DNA of 64,000 bases from Lunularia cruciata (GCA_948567375.1 OX419755.1:54937001-55001000), one strand, 5' to 3'. Counted from the stretch's first letter, positions 29,221-41,400 are shown. Notes: generated by a model not told the origin, from the letters alone. Translations and numbers: made by a program.

Positions 29221-29239
29221 TAAACCCTAAACCCTAAAC
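29221..29239 (+). repeat. Interstitial telomere-type repeat (CCCTAAA)
   Basis: Just over two and a half units of the plant telomere repeat, in the CCCTAAA orientation. It could be a telo-box or a trace of break repair. No ribosomal-protein-like gene lies next to it. Confidence 0.85.
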
Positions 29240-31120
29240 TTCAGGGATCTGGGGTGTGCAGCATTTCTTTGTGGGGGACGCCTGGTCATGGTTCCCCCCC
29301 GGTGGCCAGAGCACGAGCGGAGTACTGTAATTACTTTCATCGGTACTTGAATTCTTCATCACTCAATTGCTGGCTTTCCCTGTGGCAACTAATACGAGAT
29401 GTTCCTTTGCTTTCCCCTCCAGCCTCTACGGGTGGTTTTCTAACTTTCCCACTTGCCATGTAATCGAGCAGGTGCTGATGCAAACTAAGTATCAAAATAC
29501 AAGCAGAAAGCTGACCATGACTCCATGTCGTCTATCCTGGTCTGACAGGGAAGAAAGAAGAAGCGACCTTTTCTTCACAGGAAGAAGATACACCGATGGT
29601 CAAAGTATCGAAGGACAGGCGCCTGACATGGTATGGTAACTACAGCAGCGACTTGCTAGTCGAGTAAGGCAGGGAAAGAAGAAGGCAACAGGCAGGAAAA
29701 AGCGATCGATTTATGGAAGGCAGCCAGCCACCTGATCTGTCAGCCTCTTTCGTTTTCTTTTTCTTCCTTTTTTCTTGCGGGGCGTTGTCAGCCTCTTCCG
29801 GTAGCACAGTGCATACTGCCCCCTAATATTAGAACAAAGGAAGACTCTCGATAGCTTGGTTGGTTCTGATTATCTTCTGACTGAGTAGGACCCGCGGACG
29901 AGAGACCATGATGCTGTACTGTAGTAAGAGTCTTCAATTATTTTGTTGCATGAAGGGAGCTACAGTAGGCTTGTGTTTTCTACAGGGAACATGACTGTCC
30001 AGGGTACAGTCTTGTAGTCTTCTACATCCATGCCTATCATCGTAATGAAAGTGGGGATGGGATTATGTACGGCGTTCTTCTTGCTGTAATTGCCCGAACA
30101 AATCAAGCAAGCCATCTCGTCTAGAACATAGGATCCTGAATCAGGCTGGGATGTGCCAAGAGATACTGTGCAATGCCATTCGTTACTGGACTTCACTCAC
30201 CACTGACCGAACTCCGAAGAACTAGACACACCTGAGTTAATTCAGCGAACGTATGGTACCAGCAGCACAATAATGGAACCACCTATTGCTAGGTGCGCCA
30301 ACTATTGATAACCTGAGCGAGTCACCTTTTCTAATGCTTTGCAGAGAGTACTCTCTCTTTCTCTCTCATCTATCTCCAAAGAAGACATTTGTGGCACATC
30401 CACTTCTTTTATCCCAAAAGCAAGCGTTCTCTGGAGCGGATTGTGCTCACAGTGCCAGCATTTCAAGCACACTCGAGAAAAGTGGATAACGAGTTCAACT
30501 GGTCAGGCAAAGGCGATGACATAAGTTAATTTCCCACAAAAAGAAGGCAACTTTTTTGGAGTGGTCCTTACTTTTTCCCAGCAAGACATCGGCGTTATAG
30601 AAAACTCCCTACCTCCATTCAGCCGATTCAGCGCCACGTTACGGTTATTAGATATTCAACATAGTGTTCTAGGCCTCTTTTGTAAAAGCTATTTTTAAAA
30701 AGATTACACTAAGTCTTATTGAATTCTTTTGCAGTGGTAGGGTTCTCGTTGCTCGAATAGCGAATTAAACACATCAGCGGTTCTATTGGGAGTCGACATC
30801 CACCTCAACTCATGCAGCTGATCCCGTCGTTTGGACCGTAGTTTGGTGCCATGTAGAAATATCAAAGCTGTAGTAAATCTAGCGATAGAAAATAGTTTGG
30901 AAGAATCATTTAAGATCGTACTCTGATTTCTTGAAATCTTTGCAAAATTTAAGAGAATTGAAGTGTTGTCATCTTTGTGCTTACGTTTATAATGTGAGAA
31001 TATAGGATCGACGAAGCCATAATTAATCTTAGCACAATTTCGTTGCTGAGTAGGGAATTCACTTTTGAAGAACCATAACTTTAAAACATTACACTTCCAC
31101 TATTCTTTCTACGTTCTATT

Positions 31121-31154
31121 CCGCGAGGGAATGGTTTAAACCATTCCCTCGCGG
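31121..31154. repeat. 34-nt perfect palindrome
   Basis: The left half is CCGCGAGGGAATGGTTT and the right half is its exact reverse complement, with no loop. It is much more GC-rich than the surrounding DNA. Confidence 0.95.
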
Positions 31155-31739
31155 CCCAAGGTTGTATATTACCTGTCTTTCATTCAAAAAGAGGTGGGCA
31201 CACCTTTCGTTCAATTTGTTAATGAGTTCTTTATATCATTTGATAAAGTTCTCAATCCAATGAATAAAATTGTAAAGTGACTTAATCAACTTGGCAGTTT
31301 AAATTTATGTTTAGTTTGTTCGATATTTTCATTCAATCGATTTGACTATAATCACTTATGCCAAGCTCATGCATGAGTATTCCATCGAATTTCTCAAAAC
31401 TTAATGATTTTCTTACCAGATTTATTAATAATATCCACTACGATATCAGGAAACTCATAGTGGCAAAGAATCTTGTTCTTTTCAGAACCTCAATAAGGAT
31501 AGAATGAATATTCCCGAGCATCCCTCTAATATATGAATGATAAAGAATTAGTTGTCTGGTAGTTATACAGAGTTAACAAATGGGATACTGACATCAGATC
31601 TAGTTGATCTGTGACTCTTTCGAGTGGCTGACATTTCAGAGGACTGTTGACTTTCATGGATAGGAGAGAACATCAACCCTCACGTTTGGCTCATAATAAG
31701 ATTCGGCTTAGAGGAATCAAGGTCAAAATTTAATACCTG

Positions 31740-31866
31740 TTTAAGTCATACTACAAAAAAACACATTTATAGATTGAGAGGTCTTCCCATCCTTCGTGTT
31801 CTCTACGCGGTCGCCTTTTCACAATTTAAAGTCGTATTAGAAGAAAACACAATTATAGATTGAGAG
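31740..31866. repeat. Direct repeat of about 41 bp flanking repeat-family fragment H
   Basis: The sequences at 31740-31780 and 31825-31866 align along their length (TTTAAGTC... against TTTAAAGTC..., both ending TTATAGATTGAGAG) with several substitutions. Between them lies a truncated family fragment (31781-31824). This looks like a very long target duplication, or an insertion between older tandem copies. Confidence 0.8.
31781..31824 (-). repeat. GGGGCTTAGCCCC repeat family, fragment H
   Basis: Begins abruptly at GTCTTCCCATCC and runs to GCGGTCGCCTTTTC. It therefore lacks the half with the GGGGCTTAGCCCC palindrome. Confidence 0.8.
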
Positions 31867-33957
31867 AGTCATTTCTGAGAGTACCTTTTGACCGAGGAGA
31901 AAAGATATTTTTATATAATTAGATGTGCAATAAACAAGTTACCTATGATAGCTATGTTTGAGACCTCCTCCCTAAAGTTATGAAGTCTGTTCCGACAAGC
32001 AGTTCTGAGCTTCATTAAATACTAATCCTCTGACTGTAAAGACTAACAGGTTTTGTCGTTGATTTTTTTTCCAAGTGACAGAAGACAAGTCTAAATTAGG
32101 GTGCAGGTACAGTACGTGACTAGTAGCTTGTGTTCTACGTCTTCAGATTCAGTCTCGTTGTTTCTCTGCAAACTAAGAAGTAATCGGATGGCTATAGCAA
32201 ACCACTACTTAGACCCGTCATCATGTGAATTTAATTCTTCAAAATGCACTTTCTTCTGCAATGGTATAAGCACCATAAATTAGTACTGAATATTATTGTA
32301 GCTTAAATAACCTTTAAGCTACCTCGGACGTCTTTCGGCCGCGGCCTTCAAGACACCCAATATAATTCCCTTGTGTAATATTCACTTGTCTTATTTTAAT
32401 TTTGGATGATTCTGTGAAAATATATCAAAAACTATCATTTCAGGTTTGAATAATTATACACTGTAAAGAAAATAAATCCTTCTTTGGATTGTGTATTCCC
32501 AGATATAACAGTGTTAAAAAGGAAAGAGAATTGGACATTTTTCTAAGTTGTGAGAAACAAATCTTGGGGCACATTACAAGCTTGGACATTATACCTGGAT
32601 GTGCATTGGAGGTTTAGCCTTTTCCTTTTTTTCAGATCAATTCTTGGATATAGAGACCAGCAATGAATAAATAAATTAAGAGTGATTTTCCTGCATCTTT
32701 TGTCATTTGATATATGAAGTACCAAATTATTTCTACTGGAATATGGATTTCAGTAGATAGTCAACTTCATTTATATAGGATGTACTGGTATCAAATACAT
32801 CGTCGCCATATTTACGTCCGATATCTTGTCAGTCATATATGGCCATCATTCTTTTTCATGTCAAGTTAAAAAAGATTTAGTGGAAGGAAAATGCTGTACA
32901 TTATTCACCGAAATCAAAGATTCATAAATTATCTATTCGTTATCTCATCTCATATCATATTATCCACTCAAGGATATATGTGAAATAAAGTTTTCAATTC
33001 TTGTCCTAACACGAATTTAGAGGAAAGTAGCGAATCACAGCACGAAAAGTAATCCAGAAAAAGCACAGACCAAAGAGGTCCAAACTATAATTTTTAAGAG
33101 ATAAGATAATCAAGCAGGAGGCACAATTCTGATTGAAATTAAAAAAGCTAAAAAGTGAAATGAATTTTTAACAAACTAACTAACATCATAAGTATCAATT
33201 GGTATGTGGTATGAGGTCCCTATCATAGCTAATCTAACTTTAGCACATCAACTTTGACCCTAATTAATAATCCTTATTTTAAAATTCTTGCAAGGTTATA
33301 TCCCTCACGCTTCAACACTTTTAGATATCACTCTTCTTTTTCTTTGTTGAAGAAGATGAATTATGCAATCGGCCAAATTACGGTAGATCAAAAGTATTCA
33401 CAAAATATCCCGAATATCAATTTGATGCATAATTTTTTTACTCAGAAAACCTCAAACTCAGAACTCGCCTTTGCGAGTTCGTCACATAATTTTCAATGTT
33501 TAAGCGCTAATATCGTGAAGGAGAAAAAGTACTGTCGCAGTAAAAAGGAATTTAGCGAAATTTACTCTCCTGAACTTGGACAATCTTTTAATTGTTTGAT
33601 TATTAATTGGCAGCTGGATGGTAGGCCCCTGTTGTATCAAGTTGCAGTATAACCAATAAAAGAGCTCGACCAATAACCTGAGGTGTCGAACATCCTTAAT
33701 CATCAACTGCATGGTATTTGTTGTTGTTGATTTGCGTAACGAGACAAGAACTACTGTTCATCAGTAAATCCCACGAGGGATATTGAGTTGATAATGCTAG
33801 TTGTGATCCATGTTATTTCAGTTGAAGGACAGTATTACTGTTACTGTGTTGGGATGGTGGCATCCACCGCAGGGTCGTTGTAAAGTAAAGACTTCAGACG
33901 ATTCTTGAAGGAAACAGGACAGTAGCCAAGCAGTGAAATCGCTCACTATCGCTCACC

Positions 33958-34051
33958 CTATTGGGGCTTAGCCCCATTTTAGCTTTTCTTGTCTCTCCCT
34001 TGTACGGCTCGATGTGATCTTCCCCTCCTTGGTTTTTTCTACGCGATCGGC
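33958..34051 (-). repeat. GGGGCTTAGCCCC repeat family, copy E
   Basis: Near full-length unit: CTATTGGGGCTTAGCCCC, GTCTCTCCCTTGTACGGCTC, then a slightly changed end ACGCGATCGGCCCC. Confidence 0.85.
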
Positions 34052-34523
34052 CCCGATTTCTTTATGATCTATTAGTATATATGCCTCTTCTGAGGTGTCT
34101 CTAGCGTAGCAATCCTTCAATTCTGGTTCTGTTCATTGAGGAAGTCTCCGAGAGATAATTCTACGTACTTTACCACTTGCGAAGAGAAAGGACAATAGAG
34201 CAACTGTAGTGAGGTATCTAAGTCTTTCTCCCATAGGAGACAGAACAACAATGACCACGCACTTGCAGATTACATGCATCTACCGAGCGGCTGACAAGTC
34301 ACACGTCGTCATTGCTGGAGTTTCGTCTTTTCATCACATGGGTGCTGGTTTTCGAGAATGTCCCCTTCCGCTGACAGGTTTACTTGTGCTTTCTTCATCA
34401 TCCTTGTGCCTTCACATGGCCTGTCTCTTTCGTCCTGAGGGTCTTACGCCTTTCGTTCGCCTTTCTAGGTTGTGTTACAAGAGAACTAACATCCAAGTCT
34501 CCGCTCCACTACCTGATGTTTGC

Positions 34524-34579
34524 CAGGGAGACCCTTATGGTGTAGGAAGACTACTTCTTTGTCCACCATGGTCTCCCTG
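34524..34579. repeat. Inverted repeat with 17-19 nt arms
   Basis: CAGGGAGACC(CTT)ATGGTG on the left can pair with CACCATGGTCTCCCTG on the right across a loop of about 20 nt, with one small bulge. Confidence 0.75.
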
Positions 34580-35275
34580 AGACATGACAAATTCCGCTGT
34601 AGAGGTTGAGTATGTTAAATGTCGATAAACTACCAAGCTATTAACTAGACACAGTGGTAAGAATCTCAACTAGATATCGATGCATTCTCCATGCGCCATG
34701 TTTTACTCCTTAGTTCGCCACTCACCGACTCGCCATGTGCTCCCCACACCACCATAGGTAAGGAGCCAAGGAGTTTTAGACATTTTGTCAGACCAAGAAG
34801 ACATGCGACGCAACAAGTTTACACTGTGGAACCTTTTTGTCCACAAGACTGTATTATCACTGTTTTGTCCTCCTCTCTTCCTTTGCATGGAGACTTCCTC
34901 TTGTTGTTAGTCAGAATCGAAAGCCGGGGACATTACATCTCGTTGTTTAGTCATTTAGTGGTCGTTATCACCACCCTTGAGTTAGCTCGATAATTGTAAC
35001 ATCTGCACGCCGAGGGCGGTTTCACTTCCAAGATTCGCTTGCCGACATAAGCCAGGTTTGTGATCTGTGGATTATCAAGGCTGAAACCACCCGAGTATTT
35101 CAAGCCGGAACTCAGATGGTACAGAGACACGGAAACTTCATTGAACATTCTTTTTAAGAGGTGAAGCTCGAGAAGACGTACAATATGTTCATATATGTGT
35201 TGAATGTTCATGTACAATTGGGTTAACATCAATAACTTGTAGTCCAGTCGAAACGCGAATTACATAAGATAACAA

Positions 35276-35462
35276 GAAGGACGGGCAGATGCCATCAAAC
35301 CTTATAAGGGTAAAACTTAAAAGGTAAAATGCCGTTGAATCCCGGAATGAGATTGTCTATTAAATTTAGAATACCAGAGTTAGATAAGTTAAATAAGTTA
35401 AATAGTCTACATCCGACTAGAGCATTTGAAGACCATCACACTAGGTGATGGTCTTCAAATGC
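35276..35462 (+). repeat. Long form of the repeat family, copy K, ending in a strong hairpin
   Basis: The first about 60 bp follow the family unit (CCATCAAACC, TATAAGGG, AAAAGGTAAAATG). The next about 120 bp match, block by block, the DNA following copy B at 41281-41400: an ACCAGAGTTA/ATCCGAGTTA block, AGTCTACA, then GAGCAT..GAAGA. This shows that the short unit is part of a longer element. The copy ends in the 41-nt hairpin at 35422-35462. Confidence 0.6.
35422..35462. repeat. 41-nt hairpin, 18-bp perfect stem, 5-nt loop
   Basis: GCATTTGAAGACCATCAC, the loop ACTAG, then GTGATGGTCTTCAAATGC, which is the exact reverse complement. The equivalent position in copy B (about 41360-41400) no longer forms a perfect stem. 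Confidence 0.95.
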
Positions 35463-35632
35463 CAATACTCTATAAAGAGTAATGAACAGTCACCCTCCAC
35501 AAAACTTTACAAGTAAAGTGAAAGGGTGACCTTGTCGTTTAAGATAGCAAACTGTTGTGCAATCTCTGACAAATATGTTAAGTATTATATCTATAGTTCT
35601 ATAAATCAAAGACTAGGAAAACAAAGACCCCA

Positions 35633-36108
35633 CTACATATCTCTATACTTGGTAATCTTTACTAATGCAGCTCTGCTTGCCGCCCATGAAAAACAAAAAA
35701 GTGACCCAATGGTATATCTATACTCGATGACTTTGGCGACTACCGCTCTGTTAATTGCACACCCAAGAGAATGGACAATCACCTTCTCCAATACCACATC
35801 ATATATGGGATTTATAAACATCACATGTAGTATTCATAACGGAGACATGTGATATTGTCTCTTTATAGTCTCTTACTTTACACAAGTCTACTTTAACCCT
35901 TGTCATCTACAATGCATTCCAACACTCCTTTTAGATAAAGTTTCCACTTTTCGTTCCTAACGCAAATGGTATATGTCTTATCACTAATACAAACACTATA
36001 TTTCTTAACATCATAAGTATTATCTCTCCCAAAAGAAAAGAAAAAAGCATAGACCCTTATTAGATATAAAGTATTACTACCTTCGTGTAAATAACGAAAA
36101 TACATCAC
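35633..36108 (-). pseudogene. Coding-like minus-strand stretch, unidentified
   Basis: Two minus-strand open frames follow each other, 71 codons (36108 to 35893) then 63 codons (35824 to 35633), 68 bp apart. Both have a protein-like composition rich in Lys, Tyr, Ile and Val, unlike the low-complexity frames elsewhere. The second contains two similar blocks, CAINRAVVAKVIEYR and WAASRAALVKITKYR, visible as a weak duplication in the DNA. The repeat phrasing faintly recalls ankyrin-type units, and the G.AINRAV string faintly recalls Alba-type proteins; neither is secure. No start context or intron can be proved. It could be a decayed gene, an old insertion of foreign origin, or chance. Confidence 0.3.
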
Positions 36109-36118
36109 TACTAGATAT

Positions 36119-36142
36119 ACAATATTTATCCTGAAATATTGT
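36119..36142. repeat. Short hairpin
   Basis: ACAATATTT and AAATATTGT around a 6-nt loop. AT-rich, so weak as evidence of function. Confidence 0.6.
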
Positions 36143-36330
36143 ACATGTACATGACAGCATTTATCTTTATATACTAATACATTTAATGATTTTTATTACA
36201 ATCAACTCCTCTTAGGTCTCTCAACTGATGTCATCGGAATAAGTCTCAAATGATAGGTATGATGCTGTAGATGGCCAATTTGCTTTTGTTTTTTTCCTTT
36301 GATATAATAAATTTTACTTACACTATACTC

Positions 36331-36360
36331 TAAAACCCCAAACCCTAAACTAAACCCTAA
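36331..36360 (+). repeat. Interstitial telomere-type repeat (CCCTAAA), degenerate
   Basis: Four units of AAACCCTAAA type, two of them imperfect, in the same orientation as the array at 29221. Confidence 0.8.
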
Positions 36361-37095
36361 GTTACAGTCAGGTTTAGTAGATTTACTTATCAAAGAAGAT
36401 GAGGCCTATGGATCATTTCCGATTTTCATAGCATGAACATACGCGTAAAGCCAAGGGATTTCTCTTGGTCCCGAGAATAAATCAGGAAAGAATTGAAAGG
36501 ACTACAAACATTTAAACATCATTTATCACTGTCTCTTCTAAGCTGTATTTTTCACATTTAGAGCTATACTATTGAGAAGAAATAACCGTTGAGGAGCCTT
36601 AAATGTAGTTTAGAGTTGAGTCAGTTTAACTCTCATCTTTGATTTTACCATTTTGGTAGATATTTTTTCCTTAGATCCTCCTTAAAAAATGTTGTTTCCA
36701 AAACTACTTTTTCGAAACTATTGCCCAAGCGTGTTTTCATTTTATTTTTTAAATTTATTTACTTGAAATATAAATTATTTTTTAATATGGGATGTTTTCA
36801 AGTTGGATGAATCAGATATTGTAAAAATAAGACTAACCTAATATTTTACGTTAACTTTCATATTATTATTTTCAAATGAACTTTACATTCAAAATTAAAA
36901 TATATTAAAGCAACTATGACACTCCGTCAGAGTAACTGGCCCATGCATCCAACTAGTTGTAGATAATTTTTTGCATTGGACATGGAATAACACTTTTCCA
37001 CTCTCGGCGCTCCATCTTGTACTGGGATACTAGGACATCTTTCCGCGTTGGAAACGAGCAATCGGTGCCGGTCAATCAACAATAGTTTGTATATA

Positions 37096-37144
37096 AGGCC
37101 TGGATTAGTTGCGGTGTATAATATACCGCAACTAATCCAAGCCT
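37096..37144. repeat. 49-nt hairpin, 20-bp stem with one mismatch
   Basis: AGGCCTGGATTAGTTGCGGT, a 9-nt AT-rich loop, then ACCGCAACTAATCCAAGCCT. The inner 14 bp are perfect. Confidence 0.95.
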
Positions 37145-37870
37145 GACACAGTGTGCCATGCGCAGTTTACAATCAAGCTGTAGCCGACATTTCAGATTTC
37201 TGATTAGCGTCATCGTAGGAAGATTCACAGCGGAAGAATTCCATATACAGCAGTGCGATGTTCCCAAGAAGATGAAGGGAAGACAACAAGCTTCCAAACT
37301 CGTTCTTCCATGAATTAGAAAGTGCGAAGTCCCCTGGCATCCTTGTTACATAATTCTCATTCTTAGAGCCGAAATTAGCAACCCTGATCAGTCTCCCAAT
37401 TCCTCGAATTATGCCTAAACTTCAGCCGGACGACTTGACCCTGAGCCCCTGGCTCAGCTCAAGCCCCGAACCTTTGACTTTGAGAACATCGTGATCAAAT
37501 ACGCCTGGTTCCAGATCTGGCGTCGGTATATCCAGCCTGGCCAGAGCACATAGTTAGTGATTGCAGCCAATAGGAAGGAACCGCCAGCGCGCCAGTGAGA
37601 AGTCTCAACATTAAGAGCGGCCACCACGTGTGGGAGCTATCGTTACTTACCGGTTTGTTAGTCTTTGGTTGCTATGGCCAGTTTATACGCGCACGAGGCA
37701 CTAGCCAGGACACAGTGGATTTATCTGGATTTTGAGTAATAGCCCTGGACACAGACTCTCACTCAAAAATTGTCGACCTTACACACACTTCATGATTCTA
37801 AATGCGAGATTAACATGTATGGACTATTACTCAGCATTTCAATATGATGGTCTACGAATATATATCGTAT

Positions 37871-37896
37871 CTAATGTTATGTATATATAACATTAG
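37871..37896. repeat. 26-nt palindrome
   Basis: CTAATGTTAT and ATAACATTAG around GTATAT. Confidence 0.8.
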
Positions 37897-40546
37897 TACA
37901 ACTTATATCATATATATTAATGTAAAAGTATATCGTATATTCGACAAACTACAGAGCGAGGAAATATAATGAATTTCTTATCTTACGATTTCTACATTAT
38001 TAAAGTGAACCTGCTCAAATGAACCGTAATGTATAAGGCAAATTGGACGAACTGGAAATAGTATAATGTAACTATAACGCAATTGTAACTCGATAAACAA
38101 TACTTTTATGATACTATTTTGACCTAAGTTAAAAGACAATCTGCACTCGATATAAATATATCATATACCAAATGCTTTTCAAAGATATCGGAAACCAAAG
38201 GCGATGTGATATTGGGCTTATCTATAATCATGAATTTTCATTGTTCGTGATTATACCTCAAAATTTCTGTTGTTTCTTTATGTCAATAAAATCAAATGGA
38301 ATACTCAAATAATTTTGGATAAAATTATATATTATAAAATGTAATTATTTTCATGAAGGTAATCACCGCTTTAATTTACAAATTTCTATTGTGTAGAAAG
38401 GTTTTTTAAGTGGTTTATAATAATAATGATGATGTATGTAAGAAATCTCTTTGAGACTGTCAAAGGTGATGAGGTTTTTTAATTAAAGTACGATAAATTT
38501 TATTTTTAGTCAAAATATACATATTGAAGATTTCCAAATTTTTTATTTTGAGTCAAAATTTTGATAGTGAATATTTCCAAAAATTGCTGGGTTCAATTCA
38601 TCTAACATTATCAAAAATAATTTGTATCTTTATGTTTTCTCTTAAATTATAAATTAATACAAAGCTAGAATCTCTTTAGCATCTTTTCCAAATATTTATG
38701 TAATATTTTATTAATAATTATTTAAAAATACATTTTTATAAATATCCCCTATCTTTATTTGTGCAATCATTTCACTTATTTATACAAAGCATGTGTTGCT
38801 TCTTTTCCATTGCCACCATTAATAGTAAAATTTTACTATAATAATTAGAAAATATAATAAGGATCAATACATTGAATGTAATTTGTGCACTTGAATATAA
38901 TAGATGTAACAGAAATTTAATCTTTGTCTACTTATATAGACATTGTTCTATATTACTTGTTGTTTCAAAGAAAATTCTATCTGAAATGATATTTCATCTC
39001 TAATAAGAGAAAAAAATAAAATTACTTTGCACTGTATATTATATATCAAAGATCATGTTTCTTGGCATGTTTTCTTTAATTTTTCTTTCATAAATTAGAG
39101 ATTTCTCATGAAATAAAATTTATAGATTTTAGTTCTTTTTAGATGCCAAGGATAAATCCTAATTTCTACAATTAAGATTTTATCTTCTTAGAGAATTATC
39201 TTATTTGATGTGATTACAAACATAATCAATCTTTTGGAATCTTTACAATATCATTTGATCAACTTGTATGAGGAGATTTTTTTAATAATTATCAGTAAGA
39301 AAGAAAAATGTCATTAAGATAAAAATTTCTGCAGAAAGTGACAAAGTAGATGTATGAGTTGTACAATCCAACTTAGCTATAAAAGTAGGTCCATTAATGT
39401 AATGTTGTGAGTTACACTTGATGTGCTTAAGTACTCTGGACATGAATTTGTACAAATGTACATAATGAGAGATTATATTTATGAAGTATTATGTGATCCT
39501 CAATCCCTTCTTCACAGGAGTTACGGAAGATACTTGTTTAAAGGTTGAGTTTAAGACTATAATATACCATTAATTACATATCTTAGTATAAATCAGATAT
39601 GTCGATTTCAGGGATTTCATGGAAAATTGCAGTATGGCTTGTTATTTGAGCTTGCTCAATAAAAGAAAATTGTTAGGAAATCTTTCTGATCTAAGAAAAG
39701 GCTTGAAATCGTATTGTCACTTAATTAGTAAGGGTTTCAAAAATTCTATAACAGTTCTACTTGGTGTATAATAGTTAGATGTCAAGATTCCCAATTTTAG
39801 AAATTATAGACGACTAGTGAACGCTTCGCTTATACACCTAGCTTTATATTTATTGATAGATAAATTTTCAACTTTTCGAATAGAACGTCAATAGTGTCCA
39901 AAGGATTTCTCATAATATTTCTATACAAAACTTCTCAGAAAATTTATAAATATTCAAACTAAACATTCATACTTCTATAAGAATTGTGAACATTGATATA
40001 AAACAATAGACTTGTAGTGAACAAGCCACTTATGCATAATCCTCTAGTGTTATATTTCCAGCGTTCTAATTAAATACGAGAATATTTTACAACAAAATTA
40101 ATTTTCTGAAGTTCCTTGTTCCAAATTTTCAATAGATTCACACATAAACACATGAAATACATGGGCTTTTGCTATATACTTCATACTCTGAATGGTGAGT
40201 TACGAGGATTGTACTAATAACCATAAATATGTATACAAGAGACGATCACAGCACCTGTGTTTTCGGTCTCTCTTCTCTGTTCGTGTAAATCAACTGGTCA
40301 AATTAAATCCTTAACGGTGGACCTGGTGGGATGGTTTTGTCCCATCCACTCGAGGATATGTATAATCGAAGCTGAATCAGATGTCGGTTGCACGTGATTC
40401 CTGTATAGACGGTAGTTGACGAGGGTTGACAAGGGCAAGTAGTTTAATATCTACATTTGATTCTTTGTTTCCTCGGGAATTTCCATGTTGTAAGTCCTAT
40501 CATCACAAGTGGGGTACATAACTGTAAGTAAGACTAAGACTCTATT

Positions 40547-40641
40547 GGGGCTTAGCCCCATGTTACCTTTTTTTTGTCTCTCCCTTGTACGGTTTGATGG
40601 GGGTCTTCCCATCCTTCATTTTTCCTACGCGGTCGCCTTTC
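40547..40641 (-). repeat. GGGGCTTAGCCCC repeat family, copy D
   Basis: Near full-length unit, preceded by GACTCTATT and ending GCGGTCGCCTTTC. Imperfect 15-bp direct repeats (12 of 15 matching; ACTGTAAGTAAGACT at 40521-40535 and ACTGTAAATGCGACT at 40646-40660) flank it closely and may be a worn target-site duplication. Confidence 0.85.
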
Positions 40642-41172
40642 ATCTACTGTAAATGCGACTGTTAAGTTAAATATTCATGTATCGTGATACTGTTGCTTGT
40701 CACGGTACAACATGAGATAAGTGACATAGTTCAGTAGACTGCAGAATCGTGAAGAGGTATTTTCGCGACCAACGAACTTTTATTTCAGTGTTTTCTTTTG
40801 CTCATATTCCTTTTTCCCGTTCCTTCAGGGTACATATTTGGCCTGGTTGGTCACGGGCCACTTTCAGAAAAATATCACACTCATTCATATGAGAGTTCCT
40901 ATCCAAATCCCAAGGCTCAAGGCTCCAAGCAGAAAACTGCGTATAATTATGACAAATTGGCAGCTTGAACAAGATAGAGTGCAGAATCTCTCATATTATC
41001 AATACCTGTTATTTGATTAAGATCGTTCGTGAATTTGTCAAGCGTTGCAAGCTGGTTCCTAACTAGCACATTTGCAGCAACCTCAGGACTGGGAGGAAGG
41101 TAATTCAGACATCTAAGGGTTAAGATATGTATAGCCCACTTTAAGCTAATTCCACTGTATAATGGTAAGGGT

Positions 41173-41400
41173 AAAAGGTGGCCGCGTAGGAAAAATGAAG
41201 GATGGGAAGACCCTGTCAAGCTGTACAAGGGAGCAAGCCGTACAAGGGAGAGAAAAAAAGTAGCATGGGGCTAAGCCCCTACAGAGTTTATATGAGAAAT
41301 TTGCCCTACCGCACCTAAGATATCCGAGTTATGTAAGTCGATCAGTCTACACACAACTGGAGCATCCGAAGAAACATCACCTAATGTGATTGCTCTCCTA
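41173..41400 (+). repeat. GGGGCTTAGCCCC repeat family, copy B, with long-form extension
   Basis: The unit occupies 41173-41280: GGCCGCGTAGGAAAAATGAA, GGGAAGACC, GTACAAGGGAG and GGGGCTAAGCCCC. A short internal duplication of the TGTACAAGGGAG part makes it longer than copy A. The DNA after it (41281-41400) matches the tail of copy K at 35335-35462. Confidence 0.8.

Larger units (their letters stand above)
36361..40520. other. AT-rich intergenic DNA
   Basis: Apart from the hairpins at 37096 and 37871, I see no coding frame, RNA gene or transposon end. The 38.2-40.0 kb part is again very AT-rich. Confidence 0.55.

Noticed and set aside
33254-33652. 132-codon plus-strand frame, the longest outside the TRM gene
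   Set aside because: No motif, no start context and no homologous look. The opposite strand is also open over part of it.
34209-34580. 123-codon plus-strand frame
   Set aside because: Composition is irregular, it contains a hairpin (34524-34579) and it resembles no family. Frames of this length are expected by chance in 64 kb.
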